In this document: piece by piece, positions 1-5,856 of the stretch
Numbering within the stretch: position 1 is the first letter of the stretch
Layout of the letters: each line of letters begins with the position of its first letter
Source: DATLFA01 sp039934635
GTDB lineage: Bacteria; Actinomycetota; Acidimicrobiia; Acidimicrobiales; WLNW01
Length of the DNA: 9,315 nt
Reading direction: 5' to 3'
NCBI GenBank assembly: GCA_039934635.1
Contig: JBDTLT010000217.1
Span: 1-9,315 of the forward strand
Program-made: the position numbers and the translations under genes
The notes under the pieces: generated by a model
Database searches by the model: none
Seen by the model: only the letters and a program-made list of their open reading frames with translations
What the model was told of the DNA's origin: nothing

Positions 1-1916
1 CGTTCCTCGCATCACGCGGGATCACCGTGCCCACGGGCGATCCCGATGATCCGTCGACTGCGGTCAGCGTCTTCGGCCTCGGCAAGCGCAAGGACGAGTT
101 GTTCCACGCGCGGCTTCAACGCGACGGCGTCCGACCCTTCCCCGGAACCATCGCGTTTCTTCGCCAGATTCGTGCGGCCGGCATGCCGATCGCAGTGGTA
201 TCAGCGAGCCGGAACTGTCGCGACGTTCTCACCGCCGCCGGCGTCATCAGCCTGTTCGATGTGATCGTCGACGGGATCGCGGCGGCCGACCTCGGGCTAC
301 CCGGCAAACCCGACCCCGCGACCTTCCTCTGCGCCGCCGCCCGCCTCGGAAGTGCTCCGGAGCGGACGGTCCTCGTCGAAGACGCAGCGGTCGGAATCGA
401 AGCCGCCCGTCGCGGAGGATTCCATCCGATCATCGCCGTCGATCGGCATCACCGCGCCGAGGTGCTACGACGTGCCGGAGCCGACATCGTGGTGCCCGAC
501 CTCGCCGAGATCACCGTGCTCACCGACGAATACCACGCGGGATGGTCAGTGGTGAGGTACGACACCGCGGTCATCGCAGACAGTCGCTCGACAGATGCGT
601 TGCTGGCCCTCGGCAACGGCACGATCGGCGCACGCGGAGACCTCGAAACGGGCGCCGCGGGTCGCGGCTGGTTGACGCTCGTCGCCGGTGCGTTCGGCAT
701 GGGTGCCGACGGCGACGGGATGGTCCGGTTGCTTCCCGGGCCTTCGTTGACGGGCATCGTTGCGCCCGAATCGGGCGTTATCGCGCCCGCGATGCGACGG
801 ACACTCGACCTCCGCTGCGGCGTGCTCGAATGCCGCCCGACCGCCGGTAGCCACGGAGTGACGACCGCAAGGTTCGTTTCGCTTGCGCGGCCAGGACTGG
901 TGGTCGTGCGGGCCGAGGGAGACCCGGGTGAGCGGTGGACAGACCGCGCGTTGGAAGCGCCGCGTCTAGAAGCCGCCGAAGGACTTGCCGCCGCCTTCAC
1001 CTACACACAGGGTGAACTGGATGACGGTGCCACGTGGGCCGCGACCAAAAGCGATCGCGCGCAGGTCATCGCGGTGGCCGGGCAACGATCGGGAGCAGAC
1101 GAGACAGGCGCATGGATCGAACGTTTGGTTGCATTCAGCAGTGGCGCCGGCGACACCCGAGGCGAAGTCGTGGAGGTGTTCTCCAGTGCGGTGCAAAGCG
1201 GCTTCGACACCCTGTTAACCGAGCATCATCGCGAATGGTCGCGTCGTTGGGACGCTGCGGACATTCAGATCGATGGCGACGACGCGGCGCAAACGGCGAT
1301 CCGCTTCGCACTGTTCCATCTGTTGTCATGTGCGAAGACTTCCGGCGAGGCAGGAGTCGGTGCTCGCGGCCTCAGCGGACTTGCGTACGCGGGTCACGTT
1401 TTCTGGGACGCCGACGTATTCGTCCTGCCGGTATTGGCGGCAACCCTGCCCGATGCCGCGCGCGCCATGATCGAGTACCGCGCAGCGCGACTCCCGGCGG
1501 CTCGGCGTAGAGCCGCGTCGCGAGGCCTCGACGGCGCCTGTTTTCCGTGGGAGTCAGCCGACTCTGGTGATGATGTCACACCCGTCTCGGTGCGCGATCA
1601 CGAAGGCGACGTCGTCGCGATATTGACCGGCTCACACGAAGAACACATCACCGCCGACGTCGCTTGGGCGACGTTGCACTACGTCGACTGGACCGGGGAT
1701 TCGCAGATCCTCGATGGTGCTGCCGCCGCTCGTTCCGCTCGAGGGCACCCGAGACAGCGCCGAGGCGATCGGGGCGCATCTCGAGACGCTCCGCCGCGCC
1801 GGCGTCGGCATCACCGTGTTACACGTCTTCCATTCCGGTACTGCGCCAAGGTTCTGGGACCAGGCCGGCCATGCAGGCCAAAGTTGGGGGACAGAATTCC
1901 TCGCCCGCTGGTGTGA
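1..1916 (+). CDS. HAD beta-phosphoglucomutase-like / glycoside hydrolase 65 fusion, 5'-partial and 3'-truncated
   Basis: The reading frame is open from base 3 and matches HAD-IA beta-phosphoglucomutase-like proteins from the first codon, so the real start and the DxD nucleophile lie left of the window; the GTG at 27 is internal. HAD motifs visible are VVSAS (motif II), GKPDP (motif III lysine) and VEDAAVGIEAA (motif IV). From about base 541 (WSVVRYD) the protein becomes a GH65 family disaccharide phosphorylase (trehalose, maltose or kojibiose type), with GHVFWDADVFVLP, FPWESADSGDDVTP and HITADVAWA typical of the start of the catalytic barrel. Family similarity stops near base 1713 after the TGDSQIL segment. 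The remaining 65 or so codons to the stop at 1914-1916 are Arg-rich and unlike GH65. The region with the general acid Glu and the phosphate site is therefore absent, and the phosphorylase should be inactive. The HAD domain may still fold. HAD-GH65 fusions occur in actinobacteria; M. tuberculosis Rv2006 (OtsB1) is a larger version with an additional trehalose-phosphatase domain. Confidence 0.8.
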   Translation, partial: FLASRGITVPTGDPDDPSTAVSVFGLGKRKDELFHARLQRDGVRPFPGTIAFLRQIRAAGMPIAVVSASRNCRDVLTAAGVISLFDVIVDGIAAADLGLPGKPDPATFLCAAARLGSAPERTVLVEDAAVGIEAARRGGFHPIIAVDRHHRAEVLRRAGADIVVPDLAEITVLTDEYHAGWSVVRYDTAVIADSRSTDALLALGNGTIGARGDLETGAAGRGWLTLVAGAFGMGADGDGMVRLLPGPSLTGIVAPESGVIAPAMRRTLDLRCGVLECRPTAGSHGVTTARFVSLARPGLVVVRAEGDPGERWTDRALEAPRLEAAEGLAAAFTYTQGELDDGATWAATKSDRAQVIAVAGQRSGADETGAWIERLVAFSSGAGDTRGEVVEVFSSAVQSGFDTLLTEHHREWSRRWDAADIQIDGDDAAQTAIRFALFHLLSCAKTSGEAGVGARGLSGLAYAGHVFWDADVFVLPVLAATLPDAARAMIEYRAARLPAARRRAASRGLDGACFPWESADSGDDVTPVSVRDHEGDVVAILTGSHEEHITADVAWATLHYVDWTGDSQILDGAAAARSARGHPRQRRGDRGASRDAPPRRRRHHRVTRLPFRYCAKVLGPGRPCRPKLGDRIPRPLV

Positions 1917-2109
1917 CCAACCCGGCACGAAACTGCGCCTACGCAGCGGTGATGTAGTGACCGCCATACTCGATGTCGCCTCGGGCGAATCCATCGACGT
2001 CATCGCCCTCGGATGGTCGCGACAAATCGCGGGAGACCGAGCCCGCATCGTGCGCGACGTCGTCGGTCGGTCCGACCTACCCGTGCTCTTGACGCCCAGC
2101 GGCGGTTGA
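1714..2109 (+). pseudogene. N-truncated universal stress protein domain, out of frame with the GH65 fragment
   Basis: The frame one position ahead of the GH65 reading encodes a convincing Usp C-terminal domain: PLVPLEGTRDSAEAI (beta1-alpha1), ITVLHVF (beta2), WGTEFLARWC, then VIALGWSRQ and LPVLLTPSG (last strands). From memory, related actinobacterial Usps of two-domain type carry this LVPLEGT...FWDQ...FLARYC pattern as their second domain, so the first domain is probably missing. The ATG at 1714 has no visible Shine-Dalgarno sequence, and the first residues coincide with the GH65 break. The segment overlaps the 3' end of the GH65 frame. I read it as the remnant of a second gene joined by a deletion. 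A short functional single-domain Usp started at 1714 is possible but less likely. Confidence 0.6.
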
Positions 2110-2138
2110 CGGCGCTCGACTCCCCCGCCGCCAGATCC

Positions 2139-2154
2139 GGGACTTCGGACCCTT
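2139..2154. promoter_or_regulatory. DosR/DevR-like box 1
   Basis: GGGACTTCGGACCCTT is an imperfect inverted repeat matching 11 of 14 core positions of the mycobacterial DosR consensus GGGACTWWAGTCCC. With the preceding C, the same 17 bases recur at 8084-8100. Its centre lies about 68 bases before the GTG of the zinc-ribbon gene, in a 104-base non-coding gap. No clear -10 hexamer is seen downstream. Assignment to DosR is by motif resemblance only. Confidence 0.5.
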
Positions 2155-2203
2155 TAGCCGGTTCCGGCGAAGGAGGAGAGTGAGCGCGGGCGAGGCAAGG
2201 TCT

Positions 2204-2208
2204 GGAGG
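2204..2208 (+). promoter_or_regulatory. Ribosome binding site of the zinc-ribbon gene
   Basis: GGAGG lies five bases before the GTG at 2214 and decides that start. The frame has a TGA at 2181 and no ATG or GTG between it and 2214. The later ATG at 2238 lacks a Shine-Dalgarno sequence. Confidence 0.7.
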
Positions 2209-2213
2209 CAACC

Positions 2214-2501
2214 GTGGCGACGCGCAGAATTCTCGGCATGGGCGTCATGGACTCATGCCCCAACTGTCAGTCCGATGATCTGTGTGCGGTACATGACGGA
2301 CGCGGGACGAATTTCTATTGTCGGTCGTGCAGTTCGTGCTGGTCGGTCAACCTCGGTTGGGTGCGCCGCGTGAACCCTTCCTCATGCCCAGGTTGTGGTC
2401 GGCGAGCCGAATGCCTTGCGCAGCAAGCGGCCGAATCAGGGACCCTCGCGGGTCTGCTGGCCCCGGAGATGCCGACGCCAGTCGGCAAGGAGGCACCGTA
2501 A
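2214..2501 (+). CDS. Small Cys-rich zinc-ribbon protein
   Basis: The 95-residue product is dominated by cysteines in pairs: C15-x2-C18, C36-x2-C39 followed by C42, and C58-x2-C61, with further cysteines at 24 and 67. This spacing suggests two zinc ribbons, the first built from the C15/C18 and C36/C39 pairs and the second using C58/C61 and neighbours. The C-terminal third (from about residue 68) is Ala/Pro-rich and probably disordered. No signal peptide or membrane segment is seen, so it should be cytosolic. The stop codon overlaps the start of the downstream tandem Usp (TAATG), giving translational coupling, and a DosR-like box precedes the gene. I do not recognise a characterised family. Nucleic-acid binding, protein interaction or redox/metal sensing are all possible. 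Confidence 0.75.
   Translation: MATRRILGMGVMDSCPNCQSDDLCAVHDGRGTNFYCRSCSSCWSVNLGWVRRVNPSSCPGCGRRAECLAQQAAESGTLAGLLAPEMPTPVGKEAP
2487..2493 (+). promoter_or_regulatory. Strong ribosome binding site of the tandem Usp gene
   Basis: AAGGAGG sits seven bases upstream of ATG 2501, inside the end of the zinc-ribbon gene. It fixes the Usp start at 2501 although the frame is open from much further upstream. Confidence 0.85.
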
Positions 2502-3382
2502 TGACGACACAAGTGCACGTTCTCGTTCCCGTAGACGGCAGCGCGGCATCCAAGCGAGCAGTCGCTTACGCCGGGAAGATCGCTGATCGGCTACACGCAC
2601 GAATCTCGTTCGCTCATGTGCAGGCCCCGATCGGATCGGTCGTCGAACTGAAGGCGACGGACGAGGAAGGCATCGCGATGCTCGCCGCCCTGGCGGCCGA
2701 GTACCCCGATGTCGAAGCACCCACGTCCTTCGTGGTCGGCACCGACGTCGCCTGCGCGATTTGCGCCGCGTTCGCGGACGCCATCGTCGTTGTGGGCAGC
2801 GACCATGCCGTTCGAGATGCAACAGGCGACCGTGACTCGGTCGCCGAAGCGATGGTGCGCGAAGCGCATCATCACCCGATTCTCGTGGTCGGCCCGGCAA
2901 TTCGAGCGATCTCGCTCGACGGGCCTATCGCAATTGCGCTCGACGGCTCGCGGCTCGCCGAACACGCACTTCTTGCCGCGCTCACGTGGACGCGGGTCTT
3001 CGACACGCCAGTGCATCTGGTGCAGGTCGTCTCGACCGCAGCCTCTCGCGCTGGACCCGAACAACGTCCGAGTGACTACATCGAATCGGTGCAGGCCCAC
3101 CTGAGTGCCGGCGGGCTCGATGCGCAGTGCTACCTGGTCGTCGACGACGATCCGGTCGCTGGTCTGGTGGGCCATCTGGAGCAACATGGTTGTTCCCTCG
3201 TGATGATGGCGACGCACTCTCGTCGAGGTGTCGAACGCGCCGCCTTCGGCAGCGTGACGATGGGTGTGATCGCGGCGAGCCCGTGCGCAGTGTGTGCGGT
3301 GCACCCAGAGACGGTGGCGCAGGCAGAGCTCGGGGCCGGATCAACGCCGGAGCACGCGCAGCTCGTCGCGCAAAAGCTGTAG
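2501..3382 (+). CDS. Tandem-domain universal stress protein
   Basis: The 293-residue cytosolic protein has two Usp domains, at about residues 5-132 and 142-276. Domain 1 opens with VHVLVPVDGS and ends with HPILVVGP; domain 2 opens with GPIAIALDGS and ends with SPCAVCAVHP. Domain 2 keeps a recognisable remnant of the nucleotide loop (ATHSRRG...FGSV, residues 227-242), though the spacing G233 to G240 is shorter than the canonical G-x2-G-x9-G-S/T. Domain 1 has GSDHAVRDATGD there and lacks the motif, so any ATP binding is more likely in domain 2. Usps of this form modulate survival under hypoxia, starvation or oxidative stress, often as ATP-dependent dimers; the exact partner is unknown. The start overlaps the zinc-ribbon stop by one base, and the stop (TAG) overlaps the GTG of the small lipoprotein, so the three should be co-transcribed. 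Confidence 0.9.
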   Translation: MTTQVHVLVPVDGSAASKRAVAYAGKIADRLHARISFAHVQAPIGSVVELKATDEEGIAMLAALAAEYPDVEAPTSFVVGTDVACAICAAFADAIVVVGSDHAVRDATGDRDSVAEAMVREAHHHPILVVGPAIRAISLDGPIAIALDGSRLAEHALLAALTWTRVFDTPVHLVQVVSTAASRAGPEQRPSDYIESVQAHLSAGGLDAQCYLVVDDDPVAGLVGHLEQHGCSLVMMATHSRRGVERAAFGSVTMGVIAASPCAVCAVHPETVAQAELGAGSTPEHAQLVAQKL

Positions 3383-3498
3383 TGAGAACGCGCATGTACC
3401 TCAGCGCATGGGCCATTGCGTTGTCACTCGCGCTCGTGCTCTCCGCGTGCGGCGGCGACGACCAAGCCTCGCCGACAAACACTTCTTCTACCGGATGA
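3382..3498 (+). CDS. Tiny lipoprotein
   Basis: The product is 38 residues from GTG 3382, or 34 from ATG 3394. It has an Arg-containing N-terminus (MRTRMY), a hydrophobic stretch (AWAIALSLALVL) and a lipobox LSAC, followed by a short polar tail rich in Gly, Asp, Ser and Thr. It should be secreted, lipidated on Cys and anchored to the outer face of the membrane with only about 15 residues exposed. GTG 3382 shares a base with the Usp stop, favouring coupled translation; neither start has a good Shine-Dalgarno sequence. No family is recognised. It could be a genuine micro-lipoprotein or a larger lipoprotein gene reduced to its signal region; the serpin at 5857 has a similar CGGD sequence right after its lipobox. 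Confidence 0.5.
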   Translation: MRTRMYLSAWAIALSLALVLSACGGDDQASPTNTSSTG

Positions 3499-3517
3499 CT
3501 GACCATCCGATGAGCTA

Positions 3518-3530
3518 GGGACCTTGGTCC
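3518..3530. promoter_or_regulatory. DosR/DevR-like box 2
   Basis: GGGACCTTGGTCC contains a 12-base inverted repeat, GGACCTTGGTCC, with all but the central two base pairs complementary, and fits the DosR consensus at 11 of 14 core positions when the next G is included. It lies in the 60-base gap before the HAD-ATPase gene, its centre about 35 bases before ATG 3559. A weak -10-like CATGAT at 3558-3563 would put the transcript start near the in-frame ATG 3568, that is, a leaderless mRNA. This last point is speculative. Confidence 0.55.
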
Positions 3531-3558
3531 GTGGGCACCGTTGCATCGAAGCGCGACC

Positions 3559-5364
3559 ATGATGACGATGGATCACGCACGCACGTCAGGATGGTTTCGT
3601 GCGATCGCGGTGGACTACGACGGCACGCTCACGGCGGACGGGTCTCCGCGGCACGATGTCCTCGAACTGCTGGCACAATGGCGCCACAACGGCGGGCGCG
3701 TCCTGCTCGTCACGGGCCGGATACTCGACGAGCTCCTCCAGGTCTTTCCCGACGTCGGCAACAATGTCGACTTGGTTGTCGCCGAGAATGGCGCGGTGTT
3801 GTGGGACGGCAAACGAAGCCGTCTGCTGGCCCCGCCGGTGCCCCGATCGCTCTCGGATGCACTGAAGGCTCGCGGCGTGGCCCATCGCCGCGGCGCGGCC
3901 ATCCTCGCGACCCACAGCACATTCGTGCTCTCGATCGAGGCCGCAATCGACGATCTCGGGCTCGACGTGCAACTCGTAGCCAACCGTGCCGAGCTCATGG
4001 TGTTGCCCGCGGGGATCTCGAAGGGAACCGGAGTCCGTGCCGGGCTGCGGGCGCTCGGTATGTCGGCACACTCCGCGGTCGGTGTCGGTGACGGTGAGAA
4101 TGACCAAGCCTTGCTCCGCGCCTGCGAGCTCGGGGTGGCCGTCGCGAATGCAGTGCCGAGCCTGCGCCACGAGGCCGACATCACGACACACGCGCCCGAT
4201 GTGGCGGGTGTCATCGAGTTGCTCGAGGGACCGTTCGTCAGGGGCGCGGCGAGAGCGCGTTCGACCCGTTGGCACGTCGAACTCGGCTTCGACGAACACG
4301 GGGTCCCCGTCACGATTCCCGCGTCCCAGATCGACGTACTCGTCTGCGGCCGCAGCGGGGGCGGCAAGTCGTACATCGCCGGCCTCATCGCCGAGCAACT
4401 GATCGAGCTCGACTATTCGCTGCTCGTAGTCGACCCTGAAGGCGACCACACCGCCTTGACCGAATTGCCTGGAGTGGTGGTGGTCGGCAGCGACGGCTCG
4501 ACCCCCTCCGTCGAGCACATCGTCGCGCTGGTGCAACAACACCTCGGGACGGTCGTCGTCGACCTGTCACTGCAGTCGGATGAAGCCCAGCGCGACTTCT
4601 ATCGCAGGGCACCCGCCGCGGTCGAGTTGCTGCGCGCGGCGCGTGGTGTGCCGCACTGGATGCTGCTCGACGAGGCACACACATCGCTGCTGAGCGAAGG
4701 CGCCGTGCGCTCGCTGTTCGACACCAACCGCAAGGGTCATCTCCTCGTGACATTCGAACCCGCGGCGTTACCCGAGTCGGTGGTCGATCAGATCGACGTG
4801 GCGATCATCGTTCCCGGTGCGGACAGCGTCGAAGCAATCCTGCGATCGTTCGGATGCGACGCGGCGCGATTCGACGCGGTCGCACAGCAAGCGAGCGGAC
4901 GCGAGGCAATTGTCATGCGCCGCACCGACGACGGCACTCCACCCGCGCTGAAGCGAGTGCAGACACTCGTCCGCCGAACCGGCCACGTACGCCACTGGCA
5001 CAAGTACACCGCTGGGCTCTTGCCCGAGAGCCGACGTTTCTACTTTCGCAATGCGAACGACGACACGGTCGGCGAACCTGCGGCCAACATCGCCGAGTTC
5101 CATCGCGAATTGTGCCGATGCAGCCCCGACGTCCTCGCGCACCACGCGCTCGGTCGGGACTTCTCTCGCTGGATCGGTCTGGCACTCGGCGACGCGCAGA
5201 CCGCGGAGGCCGTGGAGGCGATCGAAGCGCGGATTGGCGAGATGCACGGCGGTCACGATCGTGTCGCGATCGAATCGGAGCGCGGGGCGATCCTCGCCGC
5301 GCTCGAACGCCACTACGTGGGCGAGGACCTTCGACCCTGCCCAACCGAGACCTCCGCTACCTAA
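3559..5364 (+). CDS. HAD-IIB phosphatase fused to HerA-like P-loop ATPase with DUF5752-like C-terminus
   Basis: This 601-residue protein has three parts. Residues 14-235 form a HAD-IIB (Cof/SPP-type) phosphatase with all four motifs: D19-Y-D21-GTL, T52 in VTGR, K155 in ISKGTG, and D178-GEND182. Residues about 245-470 form a P-loop ATPase resembling the HerA/FtsK branch, with Walker A GRSGGGKS (264-271), a DPEGDH segment (292-297) like HerA's and Walker B MLLDEAH (368-374). Residues about 490-575 (RFYFRNAN, AANIAEFHREL, HHALGRDFSRWIGLALGD) resemble the DUF5752 family, assigned from memory. No membrane segment is seen. All catalytic motifs look intact, so it may couple sugar-phosphate or nucleotide hydrolysis to an ATP-driven step; substrate unknown. 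I chose ATG 3559; ATG 3562, ATG 3568 and TTG 3541 are alternatives, and none has a convincing Shine-Dalgarno sequence. A DosR-like box lies just upstream, so it probably has its own promoter. Confidence 0.85.
   Translation: MMTMDHARTSGWFRAIAVDYDGTLTADGSPRHDVLELLAQWRHNGGRVLLVTGRILDELLQVFPDVGNNVDLVVAENGAVLWDGKRSRLLAPPVPRSLSDALKARGVAHRRGAAILATHSTFVLSIEAAIDDLGLDVQLVANRAELMVLPAGISKGTGVRAGLRALGMSAHSAVGVGDGENDQALLRACELGVAVANAVPSLRHEADITTHAPDVAGVIELLEGPFVRGAARARSTRWHVELGFDEHGVPVTIPASQIDVLVCGRSGGGKSYIAGLIAEQLIELDYSLLVVDPEGDHTALTELPGVVVVGSDGSTPSVEHIVALVQQHLGTVVVDLSLQSDEAQRDFYRRAPAAVELLRAARGVPHWMLLDEAHTSLLSEGAVRSLFDTNRKGHLLVTFEPAALPESVVDQIDVAIIVPGADSVEAILRSFGCDAARFDAVAQQASGREAIVMRRTDDGTPPALKRVQTLVRRTGHVRHWHKYTAGLLPESRRFYFRNANDDTVGEPAANIAEFHRELCRCSPDVLAHHALGRDFSRWIGLALGDAQTAEAVEAIEARIGEMHGGHDRVAIESERGAILAALERHYVGEDLRPCPTETSAT
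5325..5338. promoter_or_regulatory. Candidate DosR-like box 3
   Basis: GGACCTTCGACCCT resembles the other boxes (10 of 14 positions against box 1 when aligned with the preceding A) but is weaker and lies inside the last codons of the HAD-ATPase gene. Its support comes from position: centre about 86 bases before the Usp start and about 33 bases before a TAAGGT hexamer, the spacing expected for an activator bound near -43. Confidence 0.4.
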
Positions 5365-5367
5365 GGT
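5362..5367 (+). promoter_or_regulatory. Candidate -10 hexamer for the Usp-serpin-rnz unit
   Basis: TAAGGT fits the actinobacterial TANNNT -10 pattern. It overlaps the stop codon of the HAD-ATPase gene and would start transcription near 5374, leaving a leader of about 43 bases before ATG 5417. That leader contains a small inverted repeat (GGGC-GAAC-GCCC, 5375-5386) with no T-run. Confidence 0.35.
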
Positions 5368-5416
5368 GCTCGATGGGCGAACGCCCCAATCGTTGGAGAA
5401 GTCAAGAGGGCCCTAC

Positions 5417-5851
5417 ATGAACATGGACGTAGTAGTTGGAGTCGATGGATCCGAGAACTCGGTCGCGGCACTGCAGTGGGCCGCCGCCTACGCCAAGTTG
5501 ACCGGCGCGACGATTCGAGCAATCACCACTTGGGAGTACCCGGCCTTCGCCGATACGACCGGCATGGTGACGATGCCGGGGCCGGATTTCTTCGTCGGCG
5601 GCGCGCAGGCCACGCTCGATGGCGCCATCGAACAAGCCGCGATCCCCCACGCCATCAAGGTCATCCGCGAGGTCGTCGAAGGACACCCCGCGCACACGCT
5701 GCTCGAACACAGTGCGGATGCCGCACTGCTCGTCGTCGGCCGCCGCGGCCACAGTGGCATCGTGGGCGCCTTCACCGGGTCGGTCGCAAACGCGTGCGCG
5801 AACCATGCGCAGGTACCGGTCGTCATCGTTCCGGTCACTGCGGAGACGTGA
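5417..5851 (+). CDS. Single-domain ATP-binding-type universal stress protein
   Basis: The 144-residue UspA-fold protein starts at ATG 5417 with a Shine-Dalgarno-like AAGAGGG at 5404-5410, six bases upstream; an internal ATG at 5423 is an alternative. Features are VVVGVDGSENS (beta1, with D10), the ADAALLVVGRRG strand and a complete nucleotide motif G108-x2-G111-x9-G121-S122, then VPVVIVPV as the last strand. The intact motif places it with ATP-binding Usps of the MJ0577/Rv2623 kind, unlike the tandem Usp upstream. It is soluble and cytosolic. A five-base gap (or a four-base overlap if GTG 5848 is used) separates it from the serpin gene, so they form one operon with RNase Z. A candidate promoter with a DosR-like box lies just upstream. 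Confidence 0.92.
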   Translation: MNMDVVVGVDGSENSVAALQWAAAYAKLTGATIRAITTWEYPAFADTTGMVTMPGPDFFVGGAQATLDGAIEQAAIPHAIKVIREVVEGHPAHTLLEHSADAALLVVGRRGHSGIVGAFTGSVANACANHAQVPVVIVPVTAET

Positions 5852-5856
5852 GACGA

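Noticed and set aside
27..29. GTG at 27 as the start of the HAD-GH65 gene
   Set aside because: Codons before it (FLASRGIT) match the family, so the gene begins left of the window.
2180..2276. Short frame from GTG 2180 with a purine-rich AAGGAGG three bases upstream, a possible leader peptide
   Set aside because: Spacing is too short for a normal start, the product is low-complexity, and it overlaps the zinc-ribbon gene out of frame. The purine run alone is weak evidence.
2439..2455. GGGACCCTCGCGGGTCT inverted repeat as another DosR-like box or terminator
   Set aside because: Spacing and core differ from the other boxes, it lies inside the zinc-ribbon coding region with no promoter-like context, and there is no T-run.
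3586..4542. Long minus-strand open frame of 318 codons opposite the HAD-ATPase gene
   Set aside because: It is a shadow of the strongly supported plus-strand gene; its translation has no recognisable domain and a composition typical of antisense high-GC frames.
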